Assembly (NCBI GenBank): GCA_910591455.2
Contig: OU342816.1
Span: 24,749,599-24,813,598 of the forward strand
Direction: 5' to 3'
Origin: Pholis gunnellus
Lineage: Eukaryota > Chordata > Actinopteri > Perciformes > Pholidae
DNA length: 64,000 nucleotides
Below the pieces are notes generated by a model. The model was not told the origin of the DNA, made no database searches, and was given only the letters and a program-made list of their open reading frames with translations. Position 1 is the first letter of the stretch; the number at the start of each line of letters is the position of its first letter. This document shows positions 1-12,024 of this stretch, in pieces. Made by a program: the position numbers and the translations under genes.

Positions 1-99
1 ATTGTTATGTCCCACCGTATTCATCCTGCCTCTTAAAAGCAATTGAAACTAAATTTGGACTTGCATTTTCTCACCAATGGAGAGAGGAATTAAGCTTGT

Positions 100-310
100 C
101 TTAAAGTTTGACATTTTGGGAGATAGGCTTATTTGCTAGCCAACTCTGTCCAAACACAACGATACAATTAAACAAATAAGATATAACCTGTTGATTAGTG
201 AGCTTTAAAGGGGCTGGTGGGTGGATTTTGTTTCCATTGCACAGAGCTAGGCTAGCTGTTCCCCGTTTCCAGTCTCAATGCTAAGCTAAGCTAAGCTAGT
301 TAGCTAATTA
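100..310. repeat. Dispersed teleost repeat, rearranged copy
   Basis: A second copy of this repeat is at 58,215-58,410. Both share the track 'gagctttaa/g..g.gctgg', then 'gccaggct'-type, 'tttccagtct' and 'atgctaagctaagc'. I recognise it from memory as a very common teleost interspersed repeat. In this copy the segment starting 'agtttgacattttggg' is in the opposite orientation relative to the 'gagcttta' segment compared with the 58-kb copy, so it is internally inverted. Confidence 0.65.
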
Positions 311-1159
311 ACCTATGAATATTCCTTCAAGCTTGTGAGAGGTCAGTGTGTTGTTTTTATTATATTCAAATTGAACAGGGAAATGTGACCGAGTCAGCTC
401 CACTCCTCCAGTGTGTTGATGCTTTCTCCAGCTCCAGCATAAACACGGCTCCAGAAGAAATCGGCGTCTCTTAAACCTCAAGTGGGCCTTCACCGACTTC
501 ACCGGCTTCACCTTCACCGGCTTTACAAACCAACGTCAGTCAGAGTTTGTGTATTATGCTTCCTCCTCTGCGGTGGAAAACATCTCAAGGCTTGTAACAA
601 GCATAGCGAGAGATCAAGTGAGGAGTGTCCTCGGGATACATGTGCCATCAGCTGTCCAGTCTCCCCTTGCTCCTCTCCTCACCGCTCGTCGGTGACAGGG
701 GAGGCCTGCTTGTGTCGATGCCGTTTCTTGTAGGAGGCTGTCAGGTGCTGAGAGACGGCCGGCAGAGAACCATAAACCCTCCGTTAGTCACTGTTGTGTG
801 TCTCCGCGCTGCAGAGCTGCCCACGCCAGGCGAACCTTCCAACCTGCACGTCCGGAGGACAGCCCAGTCTCTCCCTCAACTCTCTCGTCTTTGTCAAGCC
901 GCCCTCTCTCTATTCTCTCTCTCTTTGTCTTCCTCTCTCTTTCTTCCTCTCCTCTTTTCGTCTGTTGCCTGTGTTTTGTCCTTCTCACTGGTATCTTCAT
1001 TGATCCTGCACTGCTTGGGTCCTGTTACCACACTAAAGCCTCCACATGTGTCTCCAGTTATTCACAGACTAAAGGACCTCATTAGGTTAAATACACACTT
1101 AACTGGTAAAAAAAAAATGCATGTGGAAGAAGGGGGATTGCATCCATGACATTATACAT

Positions 1160-1262
1160 ATACACAGGGGTGGAAAGTAACCAAGCACATATACTCAACT
1201 ATGGTACTTTTTGAGGAACTTGTACATTTCTATTTTATGCTACTTTACATTTTGTGGACCTT
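1160..1262. repeat. Dispersed teleost repeat fragment
   Basis: It begins 'ggggtggaaagtaac' and runs through 'tacttt..gaggaacttgtac' and 'atgctactttac'. From memory this is the end of a widespread fish element. A related, more diverged copy appears near 23,160-23,500 ('gagtatttcaattgcatgctactcc'). Confidence 0.5.
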
Positions 1263-2568
1263 TCTGTCCCTTCTTTTTTACCCCCAAAATGTGATATTTC
1301 TTCAGGGAGTGCAGTAAGTGACCTACAGTTTGATGGAGTAGCAGTGGGGGGCGGGGCTTAGCCAAGGGTCATTGGGAGAAACTTGTTGCTTTGCACATTT
1401 TGCGAATCATTTTTCATACCACACCTATATGATGCATTGTTCTGTGTTTGTTTTGGTTTAGTCCTTAAAGTTCTATTTTCTCCTTTTTCTAGTGCTGCAA
1501 AGCCAGTGTTTTAGGATCATTTCAACCTGTTTTTAGTGCAAAGCAACTTGTTTCAATCTACGTTTTCCTCATTCTAGTGACAGGTCTGTTAGAGATCTGC
1601 CTCCTGCGGGGATAAAGCTTGTTCCTCTAAGCCCAGGGGTTTGGCAGGATTCTCCTTACCCCCACAAATCCGCACACTGGGGTTTATTATGATGATAGAT
1701 GCGACTGAGAGACTGGGAGAGGTGGGGGCTAATAAGGAACAGAGAGGACGTTATGCAGCAGAGAATCCCGGCCACTGCTCTGCAAGGTCGTATCTGTTAC
1801 GCCGCTGGGATTTAAAGCCCCACTCATGCACGTGTACATGAAACACTGTAGTTAAAGCACACGCCAAGGATCTCTCAATATTATTATAATTAATAATCTG
1901 TGCACTTCATCGTCGACCTATCCTTGGCGTGTTTCAAAGAAAATATCCAACACGTGCTCAAGATCGGAGCCCATGCCAGCATGAGTAAGTGTGTCACTCA
2001 CTGCCTGCGTCGACCTATTTTAGCTCAGGTGTTCTAAATGGGAAGGTCAGACACGTGTGCAGGTGTATGCACATGCAAGCTAGAATATGTATATGCAAAT
2101 ATATCTCTATATATGTATAGAGAGATATATAAACACAGTTTGATATGGAATTCAAACCTGTGAAAGCTGACAGAATGTTACAATGGGCTGCAACTCACTT
2201 GTTCCACATCCACTCGCCCTGGATTCAGGTCACACTTTGATGCACAGCAATGTTCCGCAGCGGTCTACTTGTAACTCTATCATTAACTAGCCCTGCTGCT
2301 CGACGTGATCTTCTGAAGTGTTCACTGTGTTAGAACTCATTGGGGTTGAATATGGACGGTCCAGTGGAGTCACGGCCGGGAAAGATGATATTTTAATTCC
2401 CTTGTTTTTATAGAGCCCTCCTGGCCTGGTATCCTTTCTCATCAAACGACCTTGACAGACAAAGAAGCCTCAGCATATAATGAATGGGAGCTGGTTAATA
2501 GTTAATTACCTATTATTACCTGATCTCGGAGCAGCAGAGCCAGTATGCATGCATTTTTTTGTGCCAGG

Positions 2569-2570
<2 letters not shown>

Positions 2571-2660
<90 letters not shown>
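2571..2660 (+). repeat. (GT)45 microsatellite
   Basis: Pure dinucleotide run of 90 bases. It produces long Cys-Val open frames on both strands, which are artefacts and not genes. Confidence 0.98.
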
Positions 2661-2663
<3 letters not shown>

Positions 2664-4168
2664 GCCAAAAATAACACAATTTGTTTTTTGCAGGAAAGGA
2701 GTCCTTTTTGTTTACAGATGACCAAAGGAAAAGGCCTACAATTATCGTTCCTTTAATAGCTGAAAATTGTTGGAAATTTCAATGTCAGCAGGAATGACTC
2801 TGGAAAACAAATCATTAAAAAACGTGAGAGGAAAACTAATGCTGGATGATGGTTTCTTTGGGATTTCCCGTTTCCAAATTGTCACCTTTTTCTGCTCTGA
2901 GCGTGCAGGGAAAAGAGAGCGAGAGAGAGAGAGAGAGAAATGGAGTAAATGTACTCATACTGCAGCAAACAGCTTTTTGGCTATCTGTCAGAGGCAGCTG
3001 GTTCGTCACTGCGTTTTAGAGTCGGGTGTCTCAGCCACCTGTGTGAGAGGCCGCACATGAACCGGAAAAATGTTTCCATTACACATGCTGTAATGGGGTC
3101 CGGGGATAAGTAGTGCAGATGGGGAACTTCCTTTCAACACATCTTTTACGGTGAACTTCCTTTTAACACGTCTGTCAAGTAATCTATTCCCGCTTGACTT
3201 ACTTTATCATTATCACATCAAATGGGCTCCGGGCTTGTATTCAGCAAGCTCTAATATGGAGAATTTATGCCTGATTGCATAGGTGGCCTCGTGCCAAGAA
3301 TAAGACAACCTCACATCAATGGCTGTGCCTCATCTGGAGACGAATCATGTAATTAAACCCTTCCTATCTCAAATTCAAGTGTTGGTTGAAGATAAATGGA
3401 AGCACCACTGCCGAACACACGTCAGGAAAAGACGTCGGAATTTGTCTTCAAGGCTAAATTGAATAATCGTGAACCACAGGTGTCATTAATATCCCCTGAA
3501 AAGAAATTAGCATTTGTTTTGTTAAGATCTTGTATTTCTTTTTTAAACTTCTTAGGTAACAGCCAGAATGCACTGATGCTAAAAGTGTGTGACACACAGA
3601 AAAAAGCCCCGGCCTCTATCATACCAGCTTAGTTTGCATGCAGTGTCCATTCCTGCTTGCCATCATTTGTTAGGCAAATATTGTACATGCTTCAGGTTGA
3701 CCAACCTTCAGCTAATGTCCTTCAGTCCTGTCACAGAACCCATTGATGTCCTAAAAAATGTTAGTGTCTTAGTTTCAAAAACACCCGTTTGTGGCCTTCT
3801 CGTAGATTGTGACGGTTGTTCTTTTGGGTAATTGTCTCGCCCCTCCTCCATTGTGATTGGCAGCACTTAACGCAGAATAGAAGTTCAGAATAGAGTATGC
3901 GGCGCTCCGATTGCAAAGAATTAAAAACACAAAAAAAGTAAACATAGCAGTTGTGTGCCATCTCCTGCTGTTGGCTTACCAATGGCGCACAATATTACAA
4001 CATTGTGGTTACTGACACAGCCCTAGGCACAGAATCTTAAAAGAATGAGCAAAATTGATGCAGCAGGGTTTGACCCAAAAAGACTAAAAAGGTTCGCAAA
4101 ATGGGCCAAGCCTCAAAAACACCGGAATGCACATTTCAATAATACAACTCAATAGTCTTTTGATTAGA

Positions 4169-4189
4169 CCCCCCCCCCCCCCCCCCCCC
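4169..4189 (+). repeat. Poly-C run (C21)
   Basis: Uninterrupted run of 21 cytosines in non-coding DNA, one of 14 poly-C/poly-G runs of at least 10 bases noted in the window. Confidence 0.95.
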
Positions 4190-5994
4190 GCTAAAAGCCC
4201 ACTGGCCTCTCTTAATGCAGAGAGCAGCACCATGTGACTTGCATCCTTGGGAGTTTGAGGGAGTCCAAACTCCAAAAGGACAGGGGGACGCTCAATTTGC
4301 AACTGGGACAGCAGCGTTCTCACTGACACCACCAGTTTCACATCAACACAACGATCCAACGGACCAGAATAATCTCAGGGCTTTTTCAGAGAAGAAAAAC
4401 AAATCCTAATTATTTTCTCACATGAGTATTTACATTACATGTCGACAAACCAATAGCATCTGTTCATTTATGTGTGAGATATATTTATTGAAATGTGATG
4501 AAGTTCTGTAGAGAATCACTCCAAAAAACTAAATTCTGAACTTCAGACAAATCAATTTGTCAGCGACAAATATTAGATTTCAAGTCAGAGGCCTAAATTA
4601 TTCTTCCACAAGGAATTAAGTCATATGTTCAAAACTCTAAGGAGAAATCAGATTCCAGCAGAAATGAGACTATTCTCCCCGGGTTGACAATGGATGTCAG
4701 ACACAATGACCGTTGTAGGACGAAGATGATGGAAGTCTATTGCCGTTACAGACCTGCATCAAATTGCCTCTGATTGATGCTCAATGCATGCATACTTGGG
4801 TCATTTGGACTGAACTTCGCTGGATGCCTACTTTGAATGGGAACAGTGCTTGCGCTTGATGTTTTTGCCCTAATCTCAACGCAGCTCTGCCTTGTTTTAC
4901 CTAAAACAAATAAAGTGGATTATTCACTTCAACTTTTACAACTCATTTGATGTGCATTGGAAACGGGTGTAATCATCTCACTGCACTGATAGATGTTTGC
5001 AGCGTAGGTGGTGTCTTTGACAGCTCGAGGCTCACTCTACTGTAAGCTGGCCGCTCTCGCTCCCGTTTTGAGTTTTTGCCGTCCTCGTCCCCATCCCGCC
5101 TTGTGTCGTGCTGTGCTGCACTTTTACTGTACTGAGCTGGGCCTTGCATCTAGGCCATGTAGGCAAGCTGCCTTCTGCCGCATGTGTCTGAAACCGAGCT
5201 CTGTGCCTGGAAGAGAGCAGTATAATCAGGGCAGCGTTTTATTTAAAGACTGTAACGTGGGCAGCAGCGATTCTCTGGGGCATCGCCACTTCACAGCACA
5301 GCTCTCATAGAGGTGATCAGACCTCCTACTAACTTTTAACACCTCAGCCCTTTTCTCCCCCAACTTCGTATCTGGTGCAATCTGGAGCCGGACAGCCGTT
5401 TCCCTGCGGAAGGCGTGATGGTTTCTATGGAGCATTGTGAGTGTGGCAGGAGATGATGATATTTCACGCAAAAGAGGAAGACAGCGTGGACATCTGTTTT
5501 GCATAAAAGTCCATTTGCCACGTGTGGCAAGGTCAGTGACTTTGTGTGTTTCACTAGCACTGTAAACATGTGGGTGGACAAGTGTATGTCACGTGCACAG
5601 TGGCTGTGTGTGTTTGCTGATTCGACGTGCCTGTGAAAACATAACAGGGAGATTCATTAATCATACTGCGTGAGTGTGACCATTCTATGGAGCAAGCTGC
5701 TCTGTCAGCCTCTTTGTGAGCTGCCTTAGTGGGTGACTAGCTACTGCCAGATCAACAACTATTATAATATTGGTGTTAGCACGACGGCTGCAACCCTACC
5801 GGTGTTTCCCAATAATTAACTAGACTGTGGCAGCCCGCCAAATCGCCTGACCCACTTCGAACCATTGAGAAGAAAAATAAAGTGTCACAGAAATCTGTCC
5901 TGTGAAATAACCAAAACTGTTCAAACTTTTTCATGTAGAATCACATCACTGAGAGTAAGAAGACGATTGAAAGTGTTTTCAGGGCCTTTTAAGT

Positions 5995-6075
5995 TCAAGG
6001 CAAGGCCGGCTTTATTTATACAGTAGAGCACATTTTATTACAGAGAAACTCAATGTGCTTTACATTTAAAAGGAG
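5995..6075. repeat. SINE/LINE-tail-like teleost repeat
   Basis: Contains 'aaggcaaggccggctttattta', then 'agagcacattt' and 'aatgtgctttacat'. This is the familiar fish pattern of 'tttatttatatagcac...gtgctttaca'. A weaker relative is at 19,405-19,480. Confidence 0.55.
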
Positions 6076-6990
6076 TGTGTGTAGCTCCACAAGACACTTA
6101 GGCCAATAGCTCCTCTGCCTTCGGGTCGGATTTGTGAAAGTGTTGGAAGAGTTTGCTTAGTCTGCAGTTTGGAGCATCGCACATCCCCAGAGCTAATGAC
6201 CACACAGGTATAAAACAGGCGGGCAGGAAAAGGGAAATATGACAGGTTTTTAGAATAATATGCGAGAAAGGGAAAGTCTGCTTTCACAGAATTGCTTGTA
6301 AGATTTAACTTGAGAGCTTATGTGAAAGAATTTGAGGACGTTTAAAAAAAACATCGAAATATGATTACACAACGTTTCACTGGGAATATTTGAATGTCTC
6401 ATTGTTGTGGTGTTACATAAGTTGTCAACTAGGGCCTACGCCTCGTTGAAACACCACTGTAAACAAGCAACGGCACTGTTAAGCTTAACTACAGTAAACA
6501 TATTAACTCAATGGAACTGAAAATGTAAGGTGGAGGGCTTTTTCATGCTTCAGAGGTTCATCTCTTCAACCATTTTCGGGGCAAGTGGAGGGTGAACCTG
6601 CCTCAGACACCAGATGACTGTCAGGTCCGCAGAGGAGTAATTTCTCCCCTAATGAGACACACCGCTGCTTCCTGAGCTACTTCCCATCTGGAGGTATAAA
6701 CCTGCTGGCTTGTTAAGAATGTCATCAGCGACGTGCTGGCCTCGCGTTTGCCAGGCCGCTCTCCCAGCACTACGTCTTTATAGAGCTGTTTGCGTGTCGT
6801 GACAGTGAACGAGATAGATGGAGAGGCATGAGGCGAGCTGTAAAACCAAAATGTAGCCCCCCTCCTCGGAGCTCAGAAGCTCCAGCTCAGCTCACAGCTT
6901 GTGAAGCCGGACTGTCTGCTCATCTTGTCCCACCCACAGACAAGATGCAGCCTCTCACTGTTCTCCTAGCATGTGTGGTGCTAGGCCTGC

Positions 6991-6991
<1 letters not shown>

Positions 6992-7039
<48 letters not shown>
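6992..7039 (+). repeat. (TG)24 microsatellite
   Basis: Pure TG run in non-coding DNA. Confidence 0.97.
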
Positions 7040-7042
<3 letters not shown>

Positions 7043-8599
7043 CGTGTGTGCTCATTCTTCTCACATCCCATTTGTGAATTTCTTTATATAACTGGTGGCT
7101 GCATAAATCTCCAACGATGCGTCACGATTGCCATTTATGTCCGATAATGGTAAAATAAACAGCGAGTCTCCCGAGCTGCCTCCTCCAGGGAGTCGAACAG
7201 CGAGCGAGGGCCGGTATGTCTGTGGTGTTTATTTGGGCGACCTTAATGGCCACCACGAGGGAAAAGTCATGGGGAGAGCTCTGCACTTTAAATACAAACA
7301 CAAGCTAGATGTTGGCTTTATTTTAAGAGGGGATGGATAGATAGACAGAGAAATTAAATGAAACAAGAAATGGGCTGTGAGGGGGCTTGTTTGGGATCCG
7401 ACCACTGAGACTATAAAAAGAATGAGACTTCCCAGAGGACCAGCGCTCCCCGAGGAATCAACATCCGCCAGCCTAATCTCTGACCTCCATCACGATCACT
7501 CCTCCTCCCTCCTTCCTCTCCTCCATCTCCTCATACCTGAAGCCAGAAAACGTGCAGATATGTCAGCTAGAGGGTCCACCGCGAGGCACGCAGGAGAGCA
7601 CTCCGATAATATTATGACACGAGAAATGATCAAGGTTAATTATCCGCCTGACAGCTCATTAAAGCGTCCCGAGGCTGCATAATCTGCTCCGTCCCGCTCT
7701 TTCTCTGTTGAAATTACACTCTGTGTTGCGAGGCCTTCTGATGGGGGGAAACATCCCAGAGATGAGCTGAGCATGACCAGACAGGCACGAGCAAGAGGTG
7801 AAGAGGGTAAAAACTCACATTCATGACTGAGCATGCACCGGTGTTTCTACAGCCAAACCAGGACAAGAGAAGAATGGCTTTTTTCCTTTTTCCACCATTG
7901 AGCTATTTCACTTGCTGTGCAGCTCCTTAAAAAAACGATGAAAAAAATAGCAGCACTATAAGATCATCACCTTTTGATTTACAGCCGAATTATTCTGGCA
8001 AAGTGTTTATGAAGTTACTGTATTTGCCATTTTGAACTCAGCTGCTCCAGAGTGTACTACAGCAGTGTGCGCCGAGAGAAATGTGTAATATACGCGGCAG
8101 TAACAGAGAGACAAAGGCGTGAGAAGTCTCTTTCCACGGAAGAAGTTGGATAGTAGACGCCAAGATGGAGATGAAGTAAACTACAGTTTCCGAAGATAAA
8201 TGATGAGAGAAGCAGCTTAATAGGAAAGAAAATCATCTGCAGACAAAACATTTATCTATACTGGATACATGGACAAAAGTACAAATGCTGAATGAGAGGA
8301 GTACTTTAAGTGCATTTAGGATGCTGCTGATGAAACGAGACAAACATTTATTTGCCCGGAAAATGCAGAAGCATTTATTTCCATAAATCAGCAGACTCTC
8401 AAAGTGATTCACTTTGGATAGTTACTAAAATATAAACTGTTTTCTGCTGAAGCATTTCACCTCTACCACTAGGTCCAAATGTTCTACATTTACAATCATC
8501 AGCTGTATTAAAAAAAGAAGAGCCATCTACTAACTAACAGAATATACACAATTTAACCAAACCGCTGAAACTCTGAATGCCATTCAAGATAACTTATAT

Positions 8600-10190
8600 A
8601 TAACATTTTATAATCTTGCCGCGTGGTGTCGGCCTGTGGTTTAAGTTAGCCATCTCTGTACTCACTAACTACAGGAGACCATCCCCCCACACTGAGGAGA
8701 ATCACCAACTGGCTGACGACCTGAATGTGTTGTACTGCAGGTTTGATAAGCCCACTTTTACACTTCCCAACTGCTCTGATATCAAACAAGCACCTACACC
8801 CCCTGCCACCTCCTCATCTCTACCAACCAACCCCCCACCGCCACTGAGGATCTGTGAAGAGGATGTGAGTCGGCTCTTTCACAGACAGAAGATCAGGAAA
8901 GCACCAGGCCCAGACGGTGTCCCCCCCTCCTGCCTGAAAGTCTGTGCTGACCAGCTGGCCCCCATCTTCACGGAGATCTTCAACCGATCACTGGAGCTGT
9001 GTGAAGTCCCCTCATGCTTCAAACGCTCCACAATCATCCCGGTCCCCAAGAAATCCTCCATCACAGGATTAAATGACGTCAGGCCTGTCGCCCTGACGTC
9101 TGTGGTCATGAGATCGTTAGAGAGACTGGTGTTGACCCACCTGAAGAACACCAGGCCTCTTTCAACATGGGACTGCACTACATGCTGCAACACCTCGACT
9201 CCCCAGGGTCATATGCAAGGGTTCTGTTTGTGGACTTCAGCTCAGCGTTCAACACCATCATCCCGGAAATACTTGAACCCAAACTCTCCCTGCTCACTGT
9301 GCCAGCCTCCACCTGTTAATGGATCACAAACTTCCTGACTGACAGGACGCAGCAGGTGAGGCTGGGAAAAATCACATTCAGCACCCGGTCTGTCAGCACT
9401 GGCGCCCCCCCATGGATGTGTGCTCTCCCCACTGCTCTCCTCCCTCTACACCAACGACTGCACCTCAGAGGACCCGTCTGTTAAACTCCTGAAGTTCGCA
9501 GACAACACAACGGTCATCGGCCTCATCAGGGACGGTGATGAGTCTGCGTACAGACGGGAGGTTGAACAGCTGGTCCTCTGGTGTGGTCAGAACAACCTGG
9601 AGCTGAACAGGCTCAAAACTGTGGAGATGACAGTGGACTTCAGGAGGAGCCCCCCAACACTACCCCCACTTGCCATAGTCAACAGCACTATGTCAGCCGT
9701 GGAGACCTTCAGGTTAGATCCACAATCTCCCAGGTCCTAAAGTGGGCCTCCAACATCGACACCATCTCAAAAAAGGCCGAGCAGAGGTTATACTTCCTGC
9801 GCCAGCTAAGAGCATTGTACGCCAAAACCACCAGACACCAGAACTTCTTTCCACTGGCCATCACTCTGATGAACACCTAACCAGACGTACTGCACTTCCA
9901 TTTGCACTATTACCACCATTCTGCACTAATATCTCAGATAAGATAAGATAAAATAAAATAATCCTTTATTAGTCCCGCAGCGGGGAAATGTACAGGATAA
10001 CAGCAGCATAGAGTAAAGTACAAACAAGAGACAAGATCAAAACAAGTATTATAAGTAAATAAATAAGCAATAAAACAGTAAAGAATATTAACTAAGTAAA
10101 AAAGTAAAAAATCCACAATAATTATATAAAACTAATAACTAAATAAAAATACTATATATACGGACAGAATAATACGAATAATAATAATAA
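8600..10190 (+). mobile_element. Inactive non-LTR retrotransposon (LINE), RT fragment and 3' tail
   Basis: Two open pieces (8,616-9,338 and 9,420-9,740) encode parts of a LINE reverse transcriptase. The first has the finger motif KAPGPDGVPPSCLK and then RPVALTSVVM. The second has CVLSPLLSSLYTND-type and KLLKFADN motifs. The style is that of the teleost L2/CR1/Rex-like (Jockey-type) group; the exact clade is uncertain. It is dead in several ways. The palm motif A, VDFSSAFNTI, lies out of frame near 9,230-9,260. The catalytic FADD box reads FADN (about 9,497-9,508). There is also a stop at the end of the first piece. Codons for the C-terminal region are largely deleted, and the element runs into an AGATA-rich tail followed by 'atcctttattagtcccgc', common at fish LINE ends. 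It abuts the first col15a1-like exon. Confidence 0.8.
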
Positions 10191-10234
10191 TAAGACGAGC
10201 CACGCTCTGAGCAGAGAGACTCACCGTGCTGCAG

Positions 10235-10311
10235 AGGGAACTTTGGCCTACGTGTCTGAGAAGGGAGGAGAGCTGTACATCAGAGCACGCAATGGCTGGC
10301 GTAAGATCCAG
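10235..10311 (+). CDS. col15a1-like exon, NC10 trimerisation-adjacent segment
   Basis: 77 nt after a weak acceptor ('ccgtgctgcag') and before donor 'gtgtgt'. It reads EGTLAYVSEKGGELYIRARN, then GWRKIQ, ending in phase 0. From family knowledge this is the segment of collagen XV just before the hinge. The LINE tail ends about 45 bases upstream. Confidence 0.65.
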
Positions 10312-10399
10312 GTGTGTATTGTGTGTGCACTCAATGTGTGGCCATTTAACCTAATAAAAGTGCACTTAACCATATTCTGTATATGTTGTTCATTCGGTA

Positions 10400-10632
10400 C
10401 ACATGACATCTATTGCACTTCTGTCCATCCTGGTAGAGGGATCCCTCCTCTGTTGCGCTCTCTAAGGTTTCTTCCTTTTTTCTCCCTGTTAAAGGGTTTT
10501 TTGGGGAAGTTTTTCCCATTCCGATGTGAGGGTCCCGGGACAGAGGATGTGTACAGATTGTAAAGCCCTCTGAGGCTGATTTGTGATTTGTGATTTTGGG
10601 CTGTTCAAAATAAATTGAATTGAATTGAATTG
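10400..10632 (+). repeat. LINE-type 3' tail with (GAATT)n end
   Basis: Runs from 'tattgcacttctgtcc' through 'gagggatccctcctctg', 'aaagggttttttggggaag' and 'ttgtaaagccctctgagg' to the terminal 'aattgaattgaattg' repeat. From memory this is one of the commonest teleost interspersed repeats, a LINE 3' end. It fills most of the intron between two col15a1-like exons and stops only about 12 bases before the next acceptor. Confidence 0.7.
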
Positions 10633-10644
10633 TCCCTCTTTCAG

Positions 10645-10725
10645 CTCGGAGAATTGATTCAATCTGGACCTTCCACCTCGGTCGCGTCTCAGTCCCTCAG
10701 CAGACCTGGAGATTGGAGCAAAACG
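10645..10725 (+). CDS. col15a1-like exon, hinge start (3' end uncertain)
   Basis: After acceptor 'ccctctttcag' the frame reads LGELIQSGPSTSVASQ and then SLSRPGDWSKT, running into a C21 (proline) and (AC)n tract. LGELI directly follows RKIQ as expected for collagen XV. The endostatin hinge is naturally proline-rich. No good donor is visible before the microsatellite, so the end given is where normal sequence stops. Confidence 0.5.
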
Positions 10726-10729
10726 CCCC

Positions 10730-10787
<58 letters not shown>
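10726..10787 (+). repeat. Compound C21-(AC)n microsatellite
   Basis: 21 cytosines followed directly by about 20 AC units. It interrupts the presumed hinge exon of the col15a1-like fragment. Confidence 0.95.
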
Positions 10788-10788
<1 letters not shown>

Positions 10789-11585
10789 CTGAGTACCAAA
10801 TCTGATAAGTGCAGATCCATTTGCGTTCTTAAACTGTCTGTAGTCCGGGATGCAAACAACTTGCTTTTTCAGTGAATGACGCTTTTATAAGTTTTGGAGA
10901 CTTGTGTGAATCGTCCAGACTCAGGGCCCCGCCCCCCACATGCTGTCAGGTTGTGTGTCTGCCGAGTAGAGAGCAGAGAATCGTCTTCAATGTTTGACAA
11001 ATATTACAGTAGACATCCTCATTAGACGGACTACTTCGCAAAACACCCTGGTTGCAGCAACTTACATAATAACATAACATGTTCCGCCTTAAAATAACGT
11101 TGTTTACCAAGAATGCATTTATGTTTCTTGTAAAACAAACTATCATTGTGGAATGTCTTGACAAACCTTGCAGTGAAGGTGTCACTAAATAGAAAAAAAA
11201 ATAAAAGATCAACCGTAGAATACTAACGTCGGGTGATTTTTACCCATGCGATTGTGTTCATGTGATTTTCATTGTGTTACTTCTGTTACGTTAGTGTTCT
11301 AGGGTTAAGGTCTAATCATTCTTGTTTGCAAATATTCTGCCTGGACCCCCCCTAGCTGGCTACACCGTACCCTTGTGGGATTTCCTAATTATTTAAGCAC
11401 CTAGCACAGGGCTTTGTCAGATGTTGTATTATATTTAGCCGTCACATTTGTTTCAGGTAGTTCTCTCTTTTTTCACCATATATACAATATGTAGTAATAC
11501 ATACATAAATGGAAACTCTTTTAGGAATATCTTTACATTTATAACTACTTTTAAACAACCTCTAATTCCTACTTTTGTTGAATAG

Positions 11586-11657
11586 GAGCTTCAAAAGGGC
11601 AGAGGATATCAGCCCATCTATAGCGTACTACCACAGACCTTCAACGCTGTTCCTGGG
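11586..11657 (+). CDS. Candidate 72-nt exon of the col15a1-like gene
   Basis: Flanked by acceptor 'tgttgaatag' and a strong donor 'gtgagt'; length is an exact multiple of three (24 codons). In phase 0 it reads ELQKGRGYQPIYSVLPQTF and then NAVPG. I do not recognise a counterpart in mammalian COL15A1. It fits the variable hinge before endostatin by position only. Confidence 0.4.
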
Positions 11658-11866
11658 GTGAGTATTACAAACACATGCACATGCGCACACACACACACAC
11701 ACACACACACCTACCGACACATACATAAGACCAAGCAAGGTAAAATCTCTTGGCCCAACACCAGCCTAACTCGCCATGCCCTACGATGCCAGATCTGGGA
11801 TGTGTCATATTTGGACTAAGTATCTTTTCTCCTCTGTTTCCTCATCTGTTTTTCTCTCTTTCCCAG

Positions 11867-12024
11867 CTCCACCTGGCAGCACTGAACGCCCCGCTGAAAT
11901 GGGACATGCATGGCATCCGGGGGGGGCAGACTTCCAGTGCTACCAGCAAGCACTACCAGAATATGCACAGCAGCACACTCGCCTCAAATCGTCTCTCACA
12001 CTCACTATTCGTACTTGTGAATAA
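11867..12024 (+). CDS. Endostatin-like first exon, frameshifted
   Basis: Good acceptor (pyrimidine tract, 'tcccag'). Phase 0 gives LHLAALNAPLKWDMHGIRG, the start of the endostatin/restin domain. A run of eight G at 11,929-11,936, where six would keep the family reading frame, shifts it. ADFQCYQQA then continues in another frame, to a stop at 12,022. After QQA the conserved stretch for the first endostatin helix is not recognisable, and no donor is evident. Confidence 0.55.

Larger units (their letters stand above)
311..8580. other. Non-coding stretch, no gene recognised
   Basis: Open frames here are short, low-complexity or without recognisable protein families. I looked for Gly-X-Y collagen exons belonging to the downstream col15a1-like gene and saw none. 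The stretch holds microsatellites (2,571-2,660 and 6,992-7,039), a (GA)n run near 2,919-2,938, a C21 run at 4,169-4,189 and fragments of dispersed repeats. It may be intergenic, or part of a large intron of the col15a1-like gene. Confidence 0.6.

Noticed and set aside
625..1149. 174-codon open frame
   Set aside because: Ser/Leu-rich frame from a pyrimidine-rich stretch; overlapping frames are open too, and nothing in it is recognisable.
2480..2756. Open frames rich in Cys-Val or His-Thr
   Set aside because: They are translations of (TG)n/(CA)n microsatellites, here and at many other places in the window, without any protein signal.
1..10234. Collagen triple-helix (Gly-X-Y) exons for the col15a1-like gene
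   Set aside because: No run of Gly codons every third position with splice sites was seen.
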